From the NCBI GenBank assembly GCA_002345675.1, contig DDWL01000057.1, forward strand, positions 1-64,000: a stretch of DNA of 64,000 nt, written 5' to 3'. Positions 7,726 through 16,273 of this stretch are shown one piece after another; the stretch's first letter is position 1; each line of letters starts with the position of its first letter. The DNA comes from Bacteroidales bacterium UBA2287 (GTDB lineage Bacteria; Bacteroidota; Bacteroidia; Bacteroidales; Tenuifilaceae). Under the pieces are notes generated by a model. The model did not search any database. It was not told the origin of the DNA and saw only the letters and a program-made list of their open reading frames with translations. The translations under genes were made by a program, and so were the position numbers.

Positions 7726-9360
7726 CTACTTGTTTAAGCGCCAGCTTTTCCATTCGTCGCCCAGCTGCATACTTGTACTTACTGTTGGGTTCTGTTCTTT
7801 ATTATTATGAATAATTGAAGAGGTTGAAACCTTGCTCGAAATGTAATTTGCCAATTCGCCAAGCGTTATTTCTCCCTGCGAATCCTGCATGGCTTTTAGT
7901 AAATAGTATGTAAACATTCCATGGTACTTACTCCTAAATGGCAGAGCCGACTCATTACCTCCACTTGCCGAGAGAACAACTATGTTTCCTTTTATTGCTT
8001 CGTCCTTAGGCTTAACCCTAACGGCACGTGCAGCAAGTAGGCCCTGCTCTCGCCCGCCACCACTAAAGCATGCGTCGAGGAAAATGGTAACCCCCTTCGA
8101 TGGGTTTTCGTTAAGTTTAGCGTAAAGATCCTTTAGCTTAATGGCAAATTCTAAATCGTTGCCGCTAACATCAACAGGAACAATAAAAGCTTCTTTTGTA
8201 GTTTCGTTAGGAAACCCGTGACCAGCAAAGAAAACTATGGCTTCGCCATTTCCGCGAGTTGCTTTTAAAAGGGCACTAAGCTGATTTAGCCCCCTGTGCA
8301 TTTCAACCGCTTTAGCATCGAGCAGCAGAATAATGTTCGATTCTTTAATCCCAAGCGTATTAACGGCATACTGCTTAAACGTTTCTGCATCGCGACGAGC
8401 AAACTCAACATTCGACTCGTAATTAAGCCCTTTTTGGTACGACTGGTAATCCTCGTTCCCAATAATTAATGCAAACCTGTTTTCGTACACTTTTCTACTA
8501 ATTGGAATTAAAGTATCAACGTCCGAAATCATTTCGCTTTTTTTCTGATCGGCTAAAAGTTTTGATGCAATCTCTTCGTTTTGCTTTGTTTCAACATAAA
8601 ACTCGTTATTGCCGGTGTTGCCCGATTTGTCGGAAGCTTGTACTTTTATAGGATAAGTTCCCCCAATGCGAGCAAACTGAACGCTGGCAATATAAACCGA
8701 ATCGTTAACCGGAACAGCCCTAATGTTGTTAACGGTTACATCCGAAATTGAATTCCTATCAGTAACAAGAACCTTAACCTCCAGTTCTTTGCTGTATATT
8801 AAAGGCCTAAATCCTTCCATAATGCCTTCGGGCGATAGAATGGTAATTTTGGGAGCGGTTAAGTCAACTAAGTCGCTTGAATTTATTGTGAATTGAGCAA
8901 CATAGTTTCGAGGCGATTTAGCCAAGAAATTTACCCATTTATCAGGAACAAGAGCGTTTTCGACTCCCGAGGCGTAACGAAAATTAAAGTCTATGTTTAA
9001 GGCGTTTTCATCGAGAATTAATTCCTCTTTTAATATAAAGTTTAGCGGAAGCGAAGAGTTAAAGTAGAATATACTCGATTTGTTCTCGTCGAATGTTTTG
9101 CAGCTAATGCCTCCTTTTCCTGGAATTACTATTTCGTTTTTATTAAAAACGATAAATGAATTTTTGTCTTCAATGGGCTTCATTTTTGAGTCGAGCCATT
9201 CAACCTGCAAAACCATGCTAAACTGGTTGTTTTCAACCTTGCTTGCCCCTATCTTTAACCTTCCCTGTTTGCTCCCCGGGGCCATAAAAATTAGTTCTTG
9301 ACCAAATGCAAAGTATTGCTGTAAAATGCAAACAGCTAAAAGTATAAATAACTTTTTCAT
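7726..9360 (-). CDS. secreted caspase-fold (C14) protease, cassette copy 1
   Basis: 544 aa with a signal peptide (to about FAFGQ, residue 21). Same plan as the paralogue at 3275-4915: N-terminal beta-rich domain, Ig-like domain (~169-258), then a C14 caspase domain (~295-512) with His381 in FFAGHG and Cys431 in DACFSGG. Long stretches of the two caspase domains are identical, so the protease is the most conserved of the three cassette members. First gene of the six-gene minus-strand array; the next gene starts 30 nt downstream. Upstream 9361-9632 separates it divergently from the ABC-F gene; the only minus-strand -7-like sequence there (9407-9414) has a mismatch. Confidence 0.85.
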   Translation of the reverse strand: MKKLFILLAVCILQQYFAFGQELIFMAPGSKQGRLKIGASKVENNQFSMVLQVEWLDSKMKPIEDKNSFIVFNKNEIVIPGKGGISCKTFDENKSSIFYFNSSLPLNFILKEELILDENALNIDFNFRYASGVENALVPDKWVNFLAKSPRNYVAQFTINSSDLVDLTAPKITILSPEGIMEGFRPLIYSKELEVKVLVTDRNSISDVTVNNIRAVPVNDSVYIASVQFARIGGTYPIKVQASDKSGNTGNNEFYVETKQNEEIASKLLADQKKSEMISDVDTLIPISRKVYENRFALIIGNEDYQSYQKGLNYESNVEFARRDAETFKQYAVNTLGIKESNIILLLDAKAVEMHRGLNQLSALLKATRGNGEAIVFFAGHGFPNETTKEAFIVPVDVSGNDLEFAIKLKDLYAKLNENPSKGVTIFLDACFSGGGREQGLLAARAVRVKPKDEAIKGNIVVLSASGGNESALPFRSKYHGMFTYYLLKAMQDSQGEITLGELANYISSKVSTSSIIHNNKEQNPTVSTSMQLGDEWKSWRLNK

Positions 9361-9604
9361 GGCCTTAAATTTTAAGTTGTTTATTGTCAGTTAAAAATAT
9401 GTTAAACAAAGCCAAAAAGCAATTAATAGACAGTGTGTTGTAGCACTTTTCTCCCTTTTTTACATGTATAGCAAAAAATTGTACACAAACCTTTTAGCAC
9501 TCGTGTTAAATCGTGGTTTTTTGTAACCCAAGAGCTGTGACTTGAATTTTTCTTTTTTTAAATAATGATCGGTAATAAATACTTCCCCATTTCAATAAAG
9601 CAAC

Positions 9605-9612
9605 TATCTTTG
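9605..9612 (+). promoter_or_regulatory. -7 box TATCTTTG for ABC-F gene
   Basis: Matches TAnnTTTG 20 nt before the ATG at 9633, implying a leader of roughly 14 nt. No convincing -33 element was found. Confidence 0.55.
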
Positions 9613-9632
9613 CGCCTCATTTAAAATGGTAT

Positions 9633-11276
9633 ATGATTTCAGTTGACGGTCTTACGGTAGAGTTTGGAGGAACTTCACTTTTTAAGGATATTTCGTTTGC
9701 AATAAACGAAAACGATAGAATTGCATTAATGGGTAAGAACGGTGCGGGTAAATCGACTTTGCTAAAAATTATAGCAGGCGAAAGAACACCATCCAGGGGA
9801 AGGGTTTCGGCACCAAAGGAGGCAATAATTGCATACCTTCCACAGCACCTAATTACCGAAAATAAACGAACGGTTTTCGAGGAAGCTTCGCAAGCTTTTG
9901 CCAGCATTTTTCAAATGAAGCACGAAATCGACGACCTAAATAATCAGCTTGCAACCCGTACCGATTACGAGTCGGACAGTTACTATAAACTCATTGAGCA
10001 GGTTTCTACCCTTAGCGAGAAGTTTTACACCATTGAGGAAATTAACTTCGATGCCGAAGTCGAAACAATTCTGTTAGGATTAGGTTTTCTTCGAGAAGAT
10101 TTTACTCGGCCCACCTGCGAATTTAGCGGTGGTTGGCACATGCGAATTGAGCTGGCAAAAATTCTACTTCAAAAACCCGATTTAATTCTTCTCGATGAGC
10201 CAACAAACCATTTGGACATTGAGTCGGTGCAGTGGCTCGAGGATTTTTTAATCAACAGCGCTAAAGCCGTAATGATAATTTCGCACGACAGGGCTTTTGT
10301 CGACAATATTACTACGCGCACCATTGAACTTACCATGGGCCGAATTTACGACTACAAGGTTAACTACTCAAGTTACCTCGAACTGCGCAAGGAGCGCAGA
10401 GAGCAGCAGCAAAAACATTTCGACGAGCAGCAAAAAATGATTGCCGACAATCAGGATTTTATCGATCGTTTTAGGGGCACATTCTCAAAAACCAATCAGG
10501 TACAGTCGAGGGTTAAAATGCTCGAAAAGCTCGAAATACTTGAGGTCGACGAGGAGGATACCTCAGCCCTTCGTTTAAAGTTTCCACCTTCGCCCCGAAT
10601 GGGCACATGGCCTGTTATAGCCGAGGGTGTTTCGAAAACCTATGGCGATCAGCTCGTTTTTGCCAATGCTTCGTATTCAATTGAGCGAGGCGAAAGGGTT
10701 GCATTTGTTGGTAAAAATGGCGAGGGCAAGTCGACAATGGTTAAGGCCATAATGAAGGAAATTGATTTCGAAGGAAAATTAGCCCTTGGCCACAACGTTT
10801 TAATAGGGTATTTTGCGCAAAATCAGGCTTCGCTTTTAAACGAGGAGCTAACCGTTTTTCAAACCATCGACGATGTTGCTGTTGGCGATATTCGAACTAA
10901 AATAAAGGACATTCTTGGTGCGTTTATGTTCGGCGGCGATAACATATCTAAAAAAGTAAAAGTGCTTTCGGGTGGCGAAAAAACCCGCTTGGCCATGATT
11001 AAACTTCTGCTCGAACCGGTAAACCTCCTAATTCTCGATGAACCCACAAATCACCTCGATATGAGGACTAAGGATATTCTAAAGAGCGCCCTTTTGGATT
11101 ACGACGGAACCCTAATTCTCGTATCGCACGACCGCGATTTTTTAGATGGGCTTGTAACCAAGGTTTACGAGTTTGGCAACAAACGGGTGAAAGAGCATTT
11201 GTACGACATAAAAGGCTTTCTCGAACTTAAAAAAATGGAAAACCTTAAGGAGCTGGAGCGAAAAAATCAGAAGTAG
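9633..11276 (+). CDS. ABC-F family ATPase
   Basis: 547 aa, cytosolic, no membrane segments. Two ABC ATPase domains in one chain: Walker A GKNGAGKST (~35-43) with signature FSGGW, then GKNGEGKST (~365) with signature LSGGEKTR. Each is followed by a Walker B/D-loop ILLDEPTNHLD or LILDEPTNHLD. A charged helical linker (~240-310, KERREQQQKHFDEQQK) separates them. This is the ABC-F plan: ribosome-binding translation factors of the EttA/Uup/antibiotic-protection group. There is no long C-terminal coiled coil of the Uup type. Which ABC-F subgroup it belongs to cannot be decided by eye. A short-leader promoter lies at 9605; a strong terminator is at 11461-11499. Confidence 0.9.
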   Translation: MISVDGLTVEFGGTSLFKDISFAINENDRIALMGKNGAGKSTLLKIIAGERTPSRGRVSAPKEAIIAYLPQHLITENKRTVFEEASQAFASIFQMKHEIDDLNNQLATRTDYESDSYYKLIEQVSTLSEKFYTIEEINFDAEVETILLGLGFLREDFTRPTCEFSGGWHMRIELAKILLQKPDLILLDEPTNHLDIESVQWLEDFLINSAKAVMIISHDRAFVDNITTRTIELTMGRIYDYKVNYSSYLELRKERREQQQKHFDEQQKMIADNQDFIDRFRGTFSKTNQVQSRVKMLEKLEILEVDEEDTSALRLKFPPSPRMGTWPVIAEGVSKTYGDQLVFANASYSIERGERVAFVGKNGEGKSTMVKAIMKEIDFEGKLALGHNVLIGYFAQNQASLLNEELTVFQTIDDVAVGDIRTKIKDILGAFMFGGDNISKKVKVLSGGEKTRLAMIKLLLEPVNLLILDEPTNHLDMRTKDILKSALLDYDGTLILVSHDRDFLDGLVTKVYEFGNKRVKEHLYDIKGFLELKKMENLKELERKNQK

Positions 11277-11279
11277 CAC

Positions 11280-11341
11280 TTTGAACAATTGAACAACAGA
11301 ACAATTGAACAGTGAACAATTGAACAGTGAACAGAGAACAG
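11280..11341. repeat. short direct repeats (CAATTGAACAGTGAA type)
   Basis: Imperfect tandem copies of AACAATTGAACA / GTGAACA follow the ABC-F stop codon. Non-coding and low in complexity; likely slippage-prone. Confidence 0.65.
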
Positions 11342-11460
11342 ACTCTGTTAAGCGTGGGCTGACAGATTGAAACAACGTTGGGCGGTGGTTGCGCCGCCGT
11401 CCAATTATTCTTGCAGGCTTTGCCTGCGTTTACAGCTAAAAGTTAAAGTTTAGTAGCAAT

Positions 11461-11499
11461 AACCAAAAGCCTTACAGCAACGTAGGGCTTTTGGTTTTT
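11461..11499 (+). terminator. strong intrinsic terminator
   Basis: AACCAAAAGCCTTAC (11461-11475), a 6-nt loop, and GTAGGGCTTTTGGTT (11482-11496) form a 15-bp stem with one G-T pair, followed by a T-run. It would end the ABC-F transcript, although it lies about 185 nt after the stop. Confidence 0.75.
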
Positions 11500-11504
11500 A
11501 ACTA

Positions 11505-11535
11505 CCCGTCCGACCGCTCAAAGCGGTCTGACGGG
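11505..11535. repeat. 14-bp inverted repeat
   Basis: CCCGTCCGACCGCT / AGCGGTCTGACGGG with a 3-nt loop and one mismatch, followed by TTTTA. GC-rich compared with its surroundings; possibly a second terminator or a mobile repeat. Confidence 0.6.
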
Positions 11536-11706
11536 TTTTACCTAGCGGAGCCTTCGAGAACCTCAGGCTCCGCCGCCATCATGCTAGCGACAAGTTGCGC
11601 CCCAATCTAGTGTCGTTGCAGGTTTTTCATTTTACATCAATCATTTTTATCTTTACATTAAAAAACCGCAAAATGTAAAATGTAATTTTTAAAAAGAGCC
11701 CCTATT

Positions 11707-11772
11707 GACCCCAGCGGGGTCATATGTTTATAGAAAAACATATACAACAAACATCACGACCCCAGCGGGGTC
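11707..11772. repeat. two copies of palindrome GACCCCAGCGGGGTC
   Basis: Exact copies at 11707-11721 and 11758-11772, each a 6-bp stem with an AGC loop, 36 nt apart. A degenerate inverted third copy (CACCCCGCTGGTC) lies near 11792. The segment between the two copies contains its own AT-rich dyad (CATATGTTT / AAACATATA type). Confidence 0.75.
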
Positions 11773-11843
11773 GAATATTAACCTGATATTGCACCCCGCT
11801 GGTCGGTTCGTTCGGCAGCAAGTATTATTGCGCTAATAATTTG

Positions 11844-11851
11844 TACCTTTG
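11844..11851 (+). promoter_or_regulatory. -7 box TACCTTTG for U32 gene
   Basis: TAnnTTTG match 20 nt before the ATG at 11872, leaving a leader of about 14 nt. No clear -33 element. Confidence 0.5.
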
Positions 11852-11871
11852 CACTGTTCAACAAACTATAA

Positions 11872-13116
11872 ATGCACCCTTCAGAAAAACAAATTGAAAT
11901 TATGGCCCCGGTGGGCAGCTTCGAGTCGCTTATGGCTGCAATTCAGGGTGGGGCAAACTCAGTATACTTTGGTGTTGGGCATTTGAACATGCGCTCAAAG
12001 TCAACCGTTAACTTTACGTTAACCGATCTTGCCGAAATTGTAAGCATTTGTAAGACCAACGGTATTAAAACTTACCTAACGGTTAACACTGTTCTTTACG
12101 ATCACGACATTACACCAATGCAGCATACAATCGATGCAGCAGCAAAGGCAGGCGTTTCGGCCGTAATTGTGTCCGATCAGTCGGCTATACTTTATGCACG
12201 CGAACAAGGAGTTGAGGTGCACCTTTCTACTCAGCTCAATATCAGCAACACACAGTCTCTAATATTTTATTCGCAATGGGCCGATGTAGCTGTGCTTGCT
12301 CGCGAGCTAACTCTCGACCAGGTTGCTACAATTTCGAAGAATATTAAAGACCAAAATATTACCGGTCCATCGGGAAATCTAATTAAACTCGAACTTTTTG
12401 CGCATGGCGCTCTCTGCATGGCTGTTTCGGGAAAGTGCTACATGAGCCTTCATCAGGCTAATAGCTCGGCAAATCGAGGTGCTTGTTTGCAAATTTGTAG
12501 GCGATCGTACACGGTAACCGACAACGAAACAGGCGACCAGCTTGAAATTGACAATGAGTACATTATGTCGCCAAAGGACTTGTGTACCATTGGGTTTTTG
12601 AATAAAATAATCGATTCGGGCGTAACTGTTCTTAAGCTCGAGGGTCGCGCTCGTAGCCCCGAGTACGTAAAAACGGTTACCCAATGCTACCGCGAAGCTG
12701 TAAATTCAATTGCCGATGGAACTTATGGTACCGAGAAGATTAAGGAATGGGAGGGACGACTTGTAAAGGTTTTTAATCGTGGTTTTTGGGACGGCTACTA
12801 CATGGGGCAACGCTTAGGCGAGTGGAGCCATTTTTATGGTAGCGTTGCAACCGAGCAAAAAATATACTGCGGAAAAATAACCAACTTCTTTACAAAACTT
12901 GGAGTTGCCGAAATACTTGTAGAGTCGTCGAATTTAAATAAAGGGGATAAGTTATTGATAATTGGCCCATCGACAGGAGTTGTTGAATGTACAGCTGAAG
13001 AAATTCGGGTCGACGATAAACCACAGGACTCCGTTGCAAAAGGCATTCGCTGCTCAATAGTTTCGCCAACACTACTTCGCCGAAACGACAAGGTTTACAA
13101 AATGATTTCTAAATAA
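11872..13116 (+). CDS. U32 peptidase-family protein, TrhP-like
   Basis: 414 aa, cytosolic. Opens with the U32 strand IEIMAPVGSFESLMAA. The family signature region follows at ~175-220: ELFAHGALCMAVSGKCYMS, then SANRGACLQICRR, with the conserved Cys cluster. U32 members include collagenase-like PrtC and TrhP/RlhA proteins that work in prephenate-dependent RNA hydroxylation; TrhP makes 5-hydroxyuridine at tRNA position 34. Length and signature fit the TrhP/YegQ branch with a short C-terminal beta domain (~330-414), but the exact RNA target is inference. The next gene, an RNA pseudouridine synthase 32 nt downstream, fits an RNA-modification pairing. Confidence 0.8.
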   Translation: MHPSEKQIEIMAPVGSFESLMAAIQGGANSVYFGVGHLNMRSKSTVNFTLTDLAEIVSICKTNGIKTYLTVNTVLYDHDITPMQHTIDAAAKAGVSAVIVSDQSAILYAREQGVEVHLSTQLNISNTQSLIFYSQWADVAVLARELTLDQVATISKNIKDQNITGPSGNLIKLELFAHGALCMAVSGKCYMSLHQANSSANRGACLQICRRSYTVTDNETGDQLEIDNEYIMSPKDLCTIGFLNKIIDSGVTVLKLEGRARSPEYVKTVTQCYREAVNSIADGTYGTEKIKEWEGRLVKVFNRGFWDGYYMGQRLGEWSHFYGSVATEQKIYCGKITNFFTKLGVAEILVESSNLNKGDKLLIIGPSTGVVECTAEEIRVDDKPQDSVAKGIRCSIVSPTLLRRNDKVYKMISK

Positions 13117-13148
13117 ATTTATGGGAAAGTTAATCCTTACCCAAAACT

Positions 13149-14276
13149 TTGAAACAACATACAATGACACTAGTAAAAACAATTCGATTAAATAAATTTA
13201 TTAGCGATTCGGGCTTTTGTTCCCGAAGGGAAGCCGATACGCATATTGAGAAGGGTAACGTTTTTGTAAACCGAAAGCGTGCTGCCGTTGGCGATATAGT
13301 AAAAACTACCGATAGAGTTTTGGTAAACGGCCATATAATCGAAGCGCAAACCCCCGACGACTTACTACTTATTGCGCTTAATAAGCCAATGGGTATAACA
13401 AGCACAACCGAATCGGGAACCGATGGTAACATTATCGAGTTTGTAAATCATAGCCACCGTATTTTCCCCATTGGAAGGCTCGATAAAGACTCGCAGGGTC
13501 TCATTTTTCTTACAAATAATGGCGATTTAGTAAATAAAATTCTTCGTGCAGGCAATCGCCACGAAAAGGAGTACGTTGTAACTGTCGACAAAATTATTAC
13601 CGACGATTTTATCGAGGGTATGGCTGGCGGCGTTCCTCTATTGACTACAAAAACTAAAAAGTGTAAAGTTCAAAAGGAAACCCCATTTATTTTTCGAATA
13701 ACACTTATTCAGGGGCTTAATCGACAAATTCGTCGTATGTGTAGTTACTTTGGTTACGAGGTAGTTAAGTTGGAGCGTGTTCGCATTATGAACATAACCT
13801 TAAAAGGATTACCCTTAGGCGATTGGCGCGACTTTACTGAAGAAGAAGTTAAAGATTTAATGAAGATGCTCGAGCGCTCGTCGTCGACCCCACGAAAGGA
13901 ACGTTCGTTTAGCAAGAATAGGGAGTTTCGAAAATCATCCCCAAGCGATAGCCGAGGACGAGACGATAGACCAAGGCCTAAATCGAATAGGTTTATTAAA
14001 AAGAAAGCCGAAACCGAACCAACCGATACTTCTATTAAATCGAAAAAACCGACAACTACCAAAAAAGGAAAACCTGTATCGAGAAGTTTAAAGGGTAAAA
14101 ACTCTCCCCGAGAAGATGCAACTCCAAAAAAATGGAAATCGGAGACCAAAACTAAAAGCACACCAACTAAAAAAAGCCCTAAAGTTAGCAAGCCCACAAA
14201 GGATAAATCAGCATCAAAGGCAAGTGCTAACCCAAAGAGTTTTAAGAGCTACAGGCAAAAAAGCACCAAGCGCTAG
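13149..14276 (+). CDS. rluF: RluF-like 23S rRNA pseudouridine synthase with basic tail
   Basis: 375 aa. Residues ~11-60 form an S4 RNA-binding domain (IRLNKFISDSGFCSRREAD). The RsuA/RluF catalytic domain follows, with catalytic Asp112 in GRLDKDSQGL and a GLNRQIRRMC motif. RluF isomerises uridine 2604 of 23S rRNA in E. coli; the SGFCSRREAD and IGRLDKDSQGL wording favours RluF over RluB. Residues ~240-375 are a long Lys/Ser/Thr-rich low-complexity tail, absent from the enterobacterial enzyme as I know it and probably an RNA-binding extension. The start is uncertain: ATG at 13149 or at 13164. Confidence 0.8.
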   Translation: MKQHTMTLVKTIRLNKFISDSGFCSRREADTHIEKGNVFVNRKRAAVGDIVKTTDRVLVNGHIIEAQTPDDLLLIALNKPMGITSTTESGTDGNIIEFVNHSHRIFPIGRLDKDSQGLIFLTNNGDLVNKILRAGNRHEKEYVVTVDKIITDDFIEGMAGGVPLLTTKTKKCKVQKETPFIFRITLIQGLNRQIRRMCSYFGYEVVKLERVRIMNITLKGLPLGDWRDFTEEEVKDLMKMLERSSSTPRKERSFSKNREFRKSSPSDSRGRDDRPRPKSNRFIKKKAETEPTDTSIKSKKPTTTKKGKPVSRSLKGKNSPREDATPKKWKSETKTKSTPTKKSPKVSKPTKDKSASKASANPKSFKSYRQKSTKR

Positions 14277-14309
14277 AATTGAAGTTAGGTTCAACAGAAG
14301 TTAGGTTTA

Positions 14310-14340
14310 TTTGTTCTTCAAAAAATCTTTGCCATCTTTG
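14310..14340 (+). promoter_or_regulatory. promoter TTTG-N19-CATCTTTG
   Basis: A -33 TTTG at 14310-14313 and a -7 CATCTTTG at 14333-14340 (one mismatch to TAnnTTTG) are spaced 19 nt apart. The implied start point is about 20 nt before the ATG at 14369, so this should drive the DUF4254-GT9-ferredoxin run. Confidence 0.6.
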
Positions 14341-14368
14341 TCCTAAACACCATTAAAAACGAATAATT

Positions 14369-14977
14369 ATGACCTTTAGCCAAATTTGTAACACCATATT
14401 TTGGGACTGCACAATTCACTACCACACTATGGATAACGTTGATGCAAAACCAACTATTTCGTATAATCCTGGCACAATTGAGCATTCGCTATTTACAAAG
14501 AATTGGATTGATGCCGTGCAGTGGCACCTCGAGGACATAATTCGTAATCCACAAATCGACCCAGTTGAGGCGTTAAAGCTGAAACGCCGAATCGACAGCT
14601 CAAATCAGGATAGAACCGATTTAGTTGAAATGATCGACAGCTACTTTCTCGAAAAATATGCAAGCATTAAGCCCATTTCGGGCGCAACCCTAAATACCGA
14701 AAGTCCCGCTTGGGCTATCGATAGGCTATCGATTTTGGCACTAAAAATTTACCACATGGAGCAGGAGGTTAAACGCACCAACGCAACCCCCGACCATATT
14801 GCAAAGTGCCAAACACGTTTAAATACGCTGCTTGATCAGAGGGTCGATTTATCAACAGCAATTGATCAGCTATTAGCCGACATTGAAGCCGGACGAAAAT
14901 ACATGAAGGTTTACAAGCAAATGAAAATGTACAACGACCCTTCGCTAAACCCTGTTCTGTACGCTACCAAAAAGTAG
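14369..14977 (+). CDS. DUF4254 family protein
   Basis: 202 aa, cytosolic and mostly helical. The opening (IEHSLFTKNWIDAVQWHLEDIIR), the central NQDRTDLVEMID and the later WAIDRLSILALKIYHM fit DUF4254, a family I know from Bacteroidota with no assigned biochemical role. It ends 2 nt before the family 9 glycosyltransferase start, a pairing typical of the family, so a supporting role in lipopolysaccharide or surface-glycan assembly is plausible but unproven. Confidence 0.75.
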   Translation: MTFSQICNTIFWDCTIHYHTMDNVDAKPTISYNPGTIEHSLFTKNWIDAVQWHLEDIIRNPQIDPVEALKLKRRIDSSNQDRTDLVEMIDSYFLEKYASIKPISGATLNTESPAWAIDRLSILALKIYHMEQEVKRTNATPDHIAKCQTRLNTLLDQRVDLSTAIDQLLADIEAGRKYMKVYKQMKMYNDPSLNPVLYATKK

Positions 14978-14979
14978 AA

Positions 14980-16014
14980 ATGGAAACCCGAAAGCGAATT
15001 CTTGTTACACGTTTCAGTGCTCTTGGCGATGTGGCTATGGTAGTTCCTGTGCTTTGTAGCCTTTCGGAGCAGTTTCCCGAATTCGACATAGTTTTTGCTT
15101 CGCAAGGTTTTGCCAACCCTTTAGTAAAAAGCATTCCTAACGTTTCATTCTTCAAAGTCGACTTAAAAGGTCGACATAAAGGCTTTTTGGGTATATGGCG
15201 ATTAGCAAAGGATTTGAAAAAAATTGGTCCTTGGTTCGCTTTTGTCGACCTTCACAATGTGCTTAGAACAAAAATTCTAAGGATTTTTCTATGCGGATCG
15301 GTAAAAAATGTTGCAGTTATCGACAAGGGTCGCGCCGAAAAGCGTGCTCTAACCCAAAGGAAAAATAAAAAGTTAATTCAACTTAAGCATAGCGTAAGTC
15401 GCTATGAAAGTGTTTTTAACGAACTTAGAATTGATGTAAATGTTCAATTTAAAAAGATCAACATTAATACTGATTCCTTTGCCCTTTCATCACTCGAAAT
15501 TGTTAATAAGGGCGAAAAGTGGATTGGTGTTGCTCCTTTTGCAAAGCACAAAGGGAAAATGTATCCGTTAAACTTAATGGAACAGGTTATTGAGCCGTTA
15601 TCAAAACTGTCTAATACAAAAGTGTTTCTATTTGGAGGCGGACAAGAAGAAATTGAAGTTCTTACCAACTGGGAAAACCAATTTGATAATACTACTTGCC
15701 TTGCAGGCAAAATTAAACTCGACGACGAACTTCGAGTGATGGATCAACTAGATGTAATGCTAACAATGGATTCGGCAAACATGCATTTGGCGTCTCTTGT
15801 TGGTACACCCGTTGTAAGTGTTTGGGGAGCAACTCATCCTTTTGCAGGTTTTTATGGTTGGAATCAAAACGAAGAAAATGCAATTCAGATTAACGATTTA
15901 AGTTGTCGCCCATGCTCTGTATTTGGAAACAAGTCCTGTTTTCGAAAAGACTATGCCTGTATGAACCAAATTACACCCAGCCAAATAGTCGCTAGGGTGT
16001 TAAGTTTTCTATAG
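14980..16014 (+). CDS. glycosyltransferase family 9 (heptosyltransferase-like)
   Basis: 344 aa, cytosolic or membrane-associated. N-terminal RILVTRFSALGDVAMVVPVL and C-terminal TMDSANMHLASLVGTPVVSVWGATHP are the GT9 landmarks; GT9 enzymes add heptose or related sugars to the LPS inner core from nucleotide-activated donors. The late Cys cluster (CRPC....CFRKDYAC) is common in GT9 members. The donor sugar cannot be told from sequence alone. It lies between DUF4254 (2-nt gap) and a small ferredoxin (10-nt gap) in one transcription unit. Confidence 0.85.
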   Translation: METRKRILVTRFSALGDVAMVVPVLCSLSEQFPEFDIVFASQGFANPLVKSIPNVSFFKVDLKGRHKGFLGIWRLAKDLKKIGPWFAFVDLHNVLRTKILRIFLCGSVKNVAVIDKGRAEKRALTQRKNKKLIQLKHSVSRYESVFNELRIDVNVQFKKININTDSFALSSLEIVNKGEKWIGVAPFAKHKGKMYPLNLMEQVIEPLSKLSNTKVFLFGGGQEEIEVLTNWENQFDNTTCLAGKIKLDDELRVMDQLDVMLTMDSANMHLASLVGTPVVSVWGATHPFAGFYGWNQNEENAIQINDLSCRPCSVFGNKSCFRKDYACMNQITPSQIVARVLSFL

Positions 16015-16024
16015 TCAGTACTAT

Positions 16025-16273
16025 ATGAGTACACAGCAAATTCAAGTTAAACTTTTAAGGTATAAGTGCATAGGCTGCAGCTACTGCGTTTCGTTAGCAC
16101 CCGAAATATTCTCTATTTCGGTTTCCGATGGGAAAATAACATTTTTATTTGAGAATGCATTCGATGACGATACCATTGATGCATTTTTCGACAGCTCTAT
16201 AGAGCCAATTGCACAGCAAACCGAAAATATTTGTCCCACTGGTGCAATAAAATGTATAATGCATAAACGTTAA
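16025..16273 (+). CDS. small single-cluster ferredoxin
   Basis: 82 aa, no signal peptide. Cys15, Cys18 and Cys21 (CIGCSYC) plus Cys70 in CPTGA supply four ligands for one [4Fe-4S] cluster, as in short bacterial ferredoxins; the usual second cluster is missing. It would be a one-electron carrier in the cytosol. It follows GT9 by 10 nt, so it is probably on that transcript, but no redox partner is nearby. Confidence 0.85.
   Translation: MSTQQIQVKLLRYKCIGCSYCVSLAPEIFSISVSDGKITFLFENAFDDDTIDAFFDSSIEPIAQQTENICPTGAIKCIMHKR

Larger units (their letters stand above)
11277..11843. other. hairpin- and repeat-rich intergenic spacer
   Basis: About 570 bp with no supported gene. It starts with short direct repeats built on CAATTGAACAGTGAA (11280-11341). 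A series of inverted repeats follows: GCAGGC/GCCTGC (11413-11427), the terminator at 11461-11499, CCCGTCCGACCGCT/AGCGGTCTGACGGG (11505-11535), GCGGAGCC/GGCTCCGC (11545-11573), and two copies of GACCCCAGCGGGGTC. These look like interspersed genomic repeats collected in one spacer. Confidence 0.7.

Noticed and set aside
3275..9360. Caspase genes as a CRISPR- or CHAT-type abortive-infection system
   Set aside because: Both proteases have signal peptides, and no Cas, TPR-CHAT, gasdermin or other defence gene is next to them.
12379..12684. 101-codon minus-strand frame inside the U32 gene
   Set aside because: Lies across the conserved Cys signature of the U32 protein on the other strand; shadow frame.
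13754..14197. 147-codon open frame antisense to the basic tail of the RluF-like gene
   Set aside because: Hydrophobic low-complexity product that simply mirrors the Lys/Ser-rich tail codons; no start context or family.
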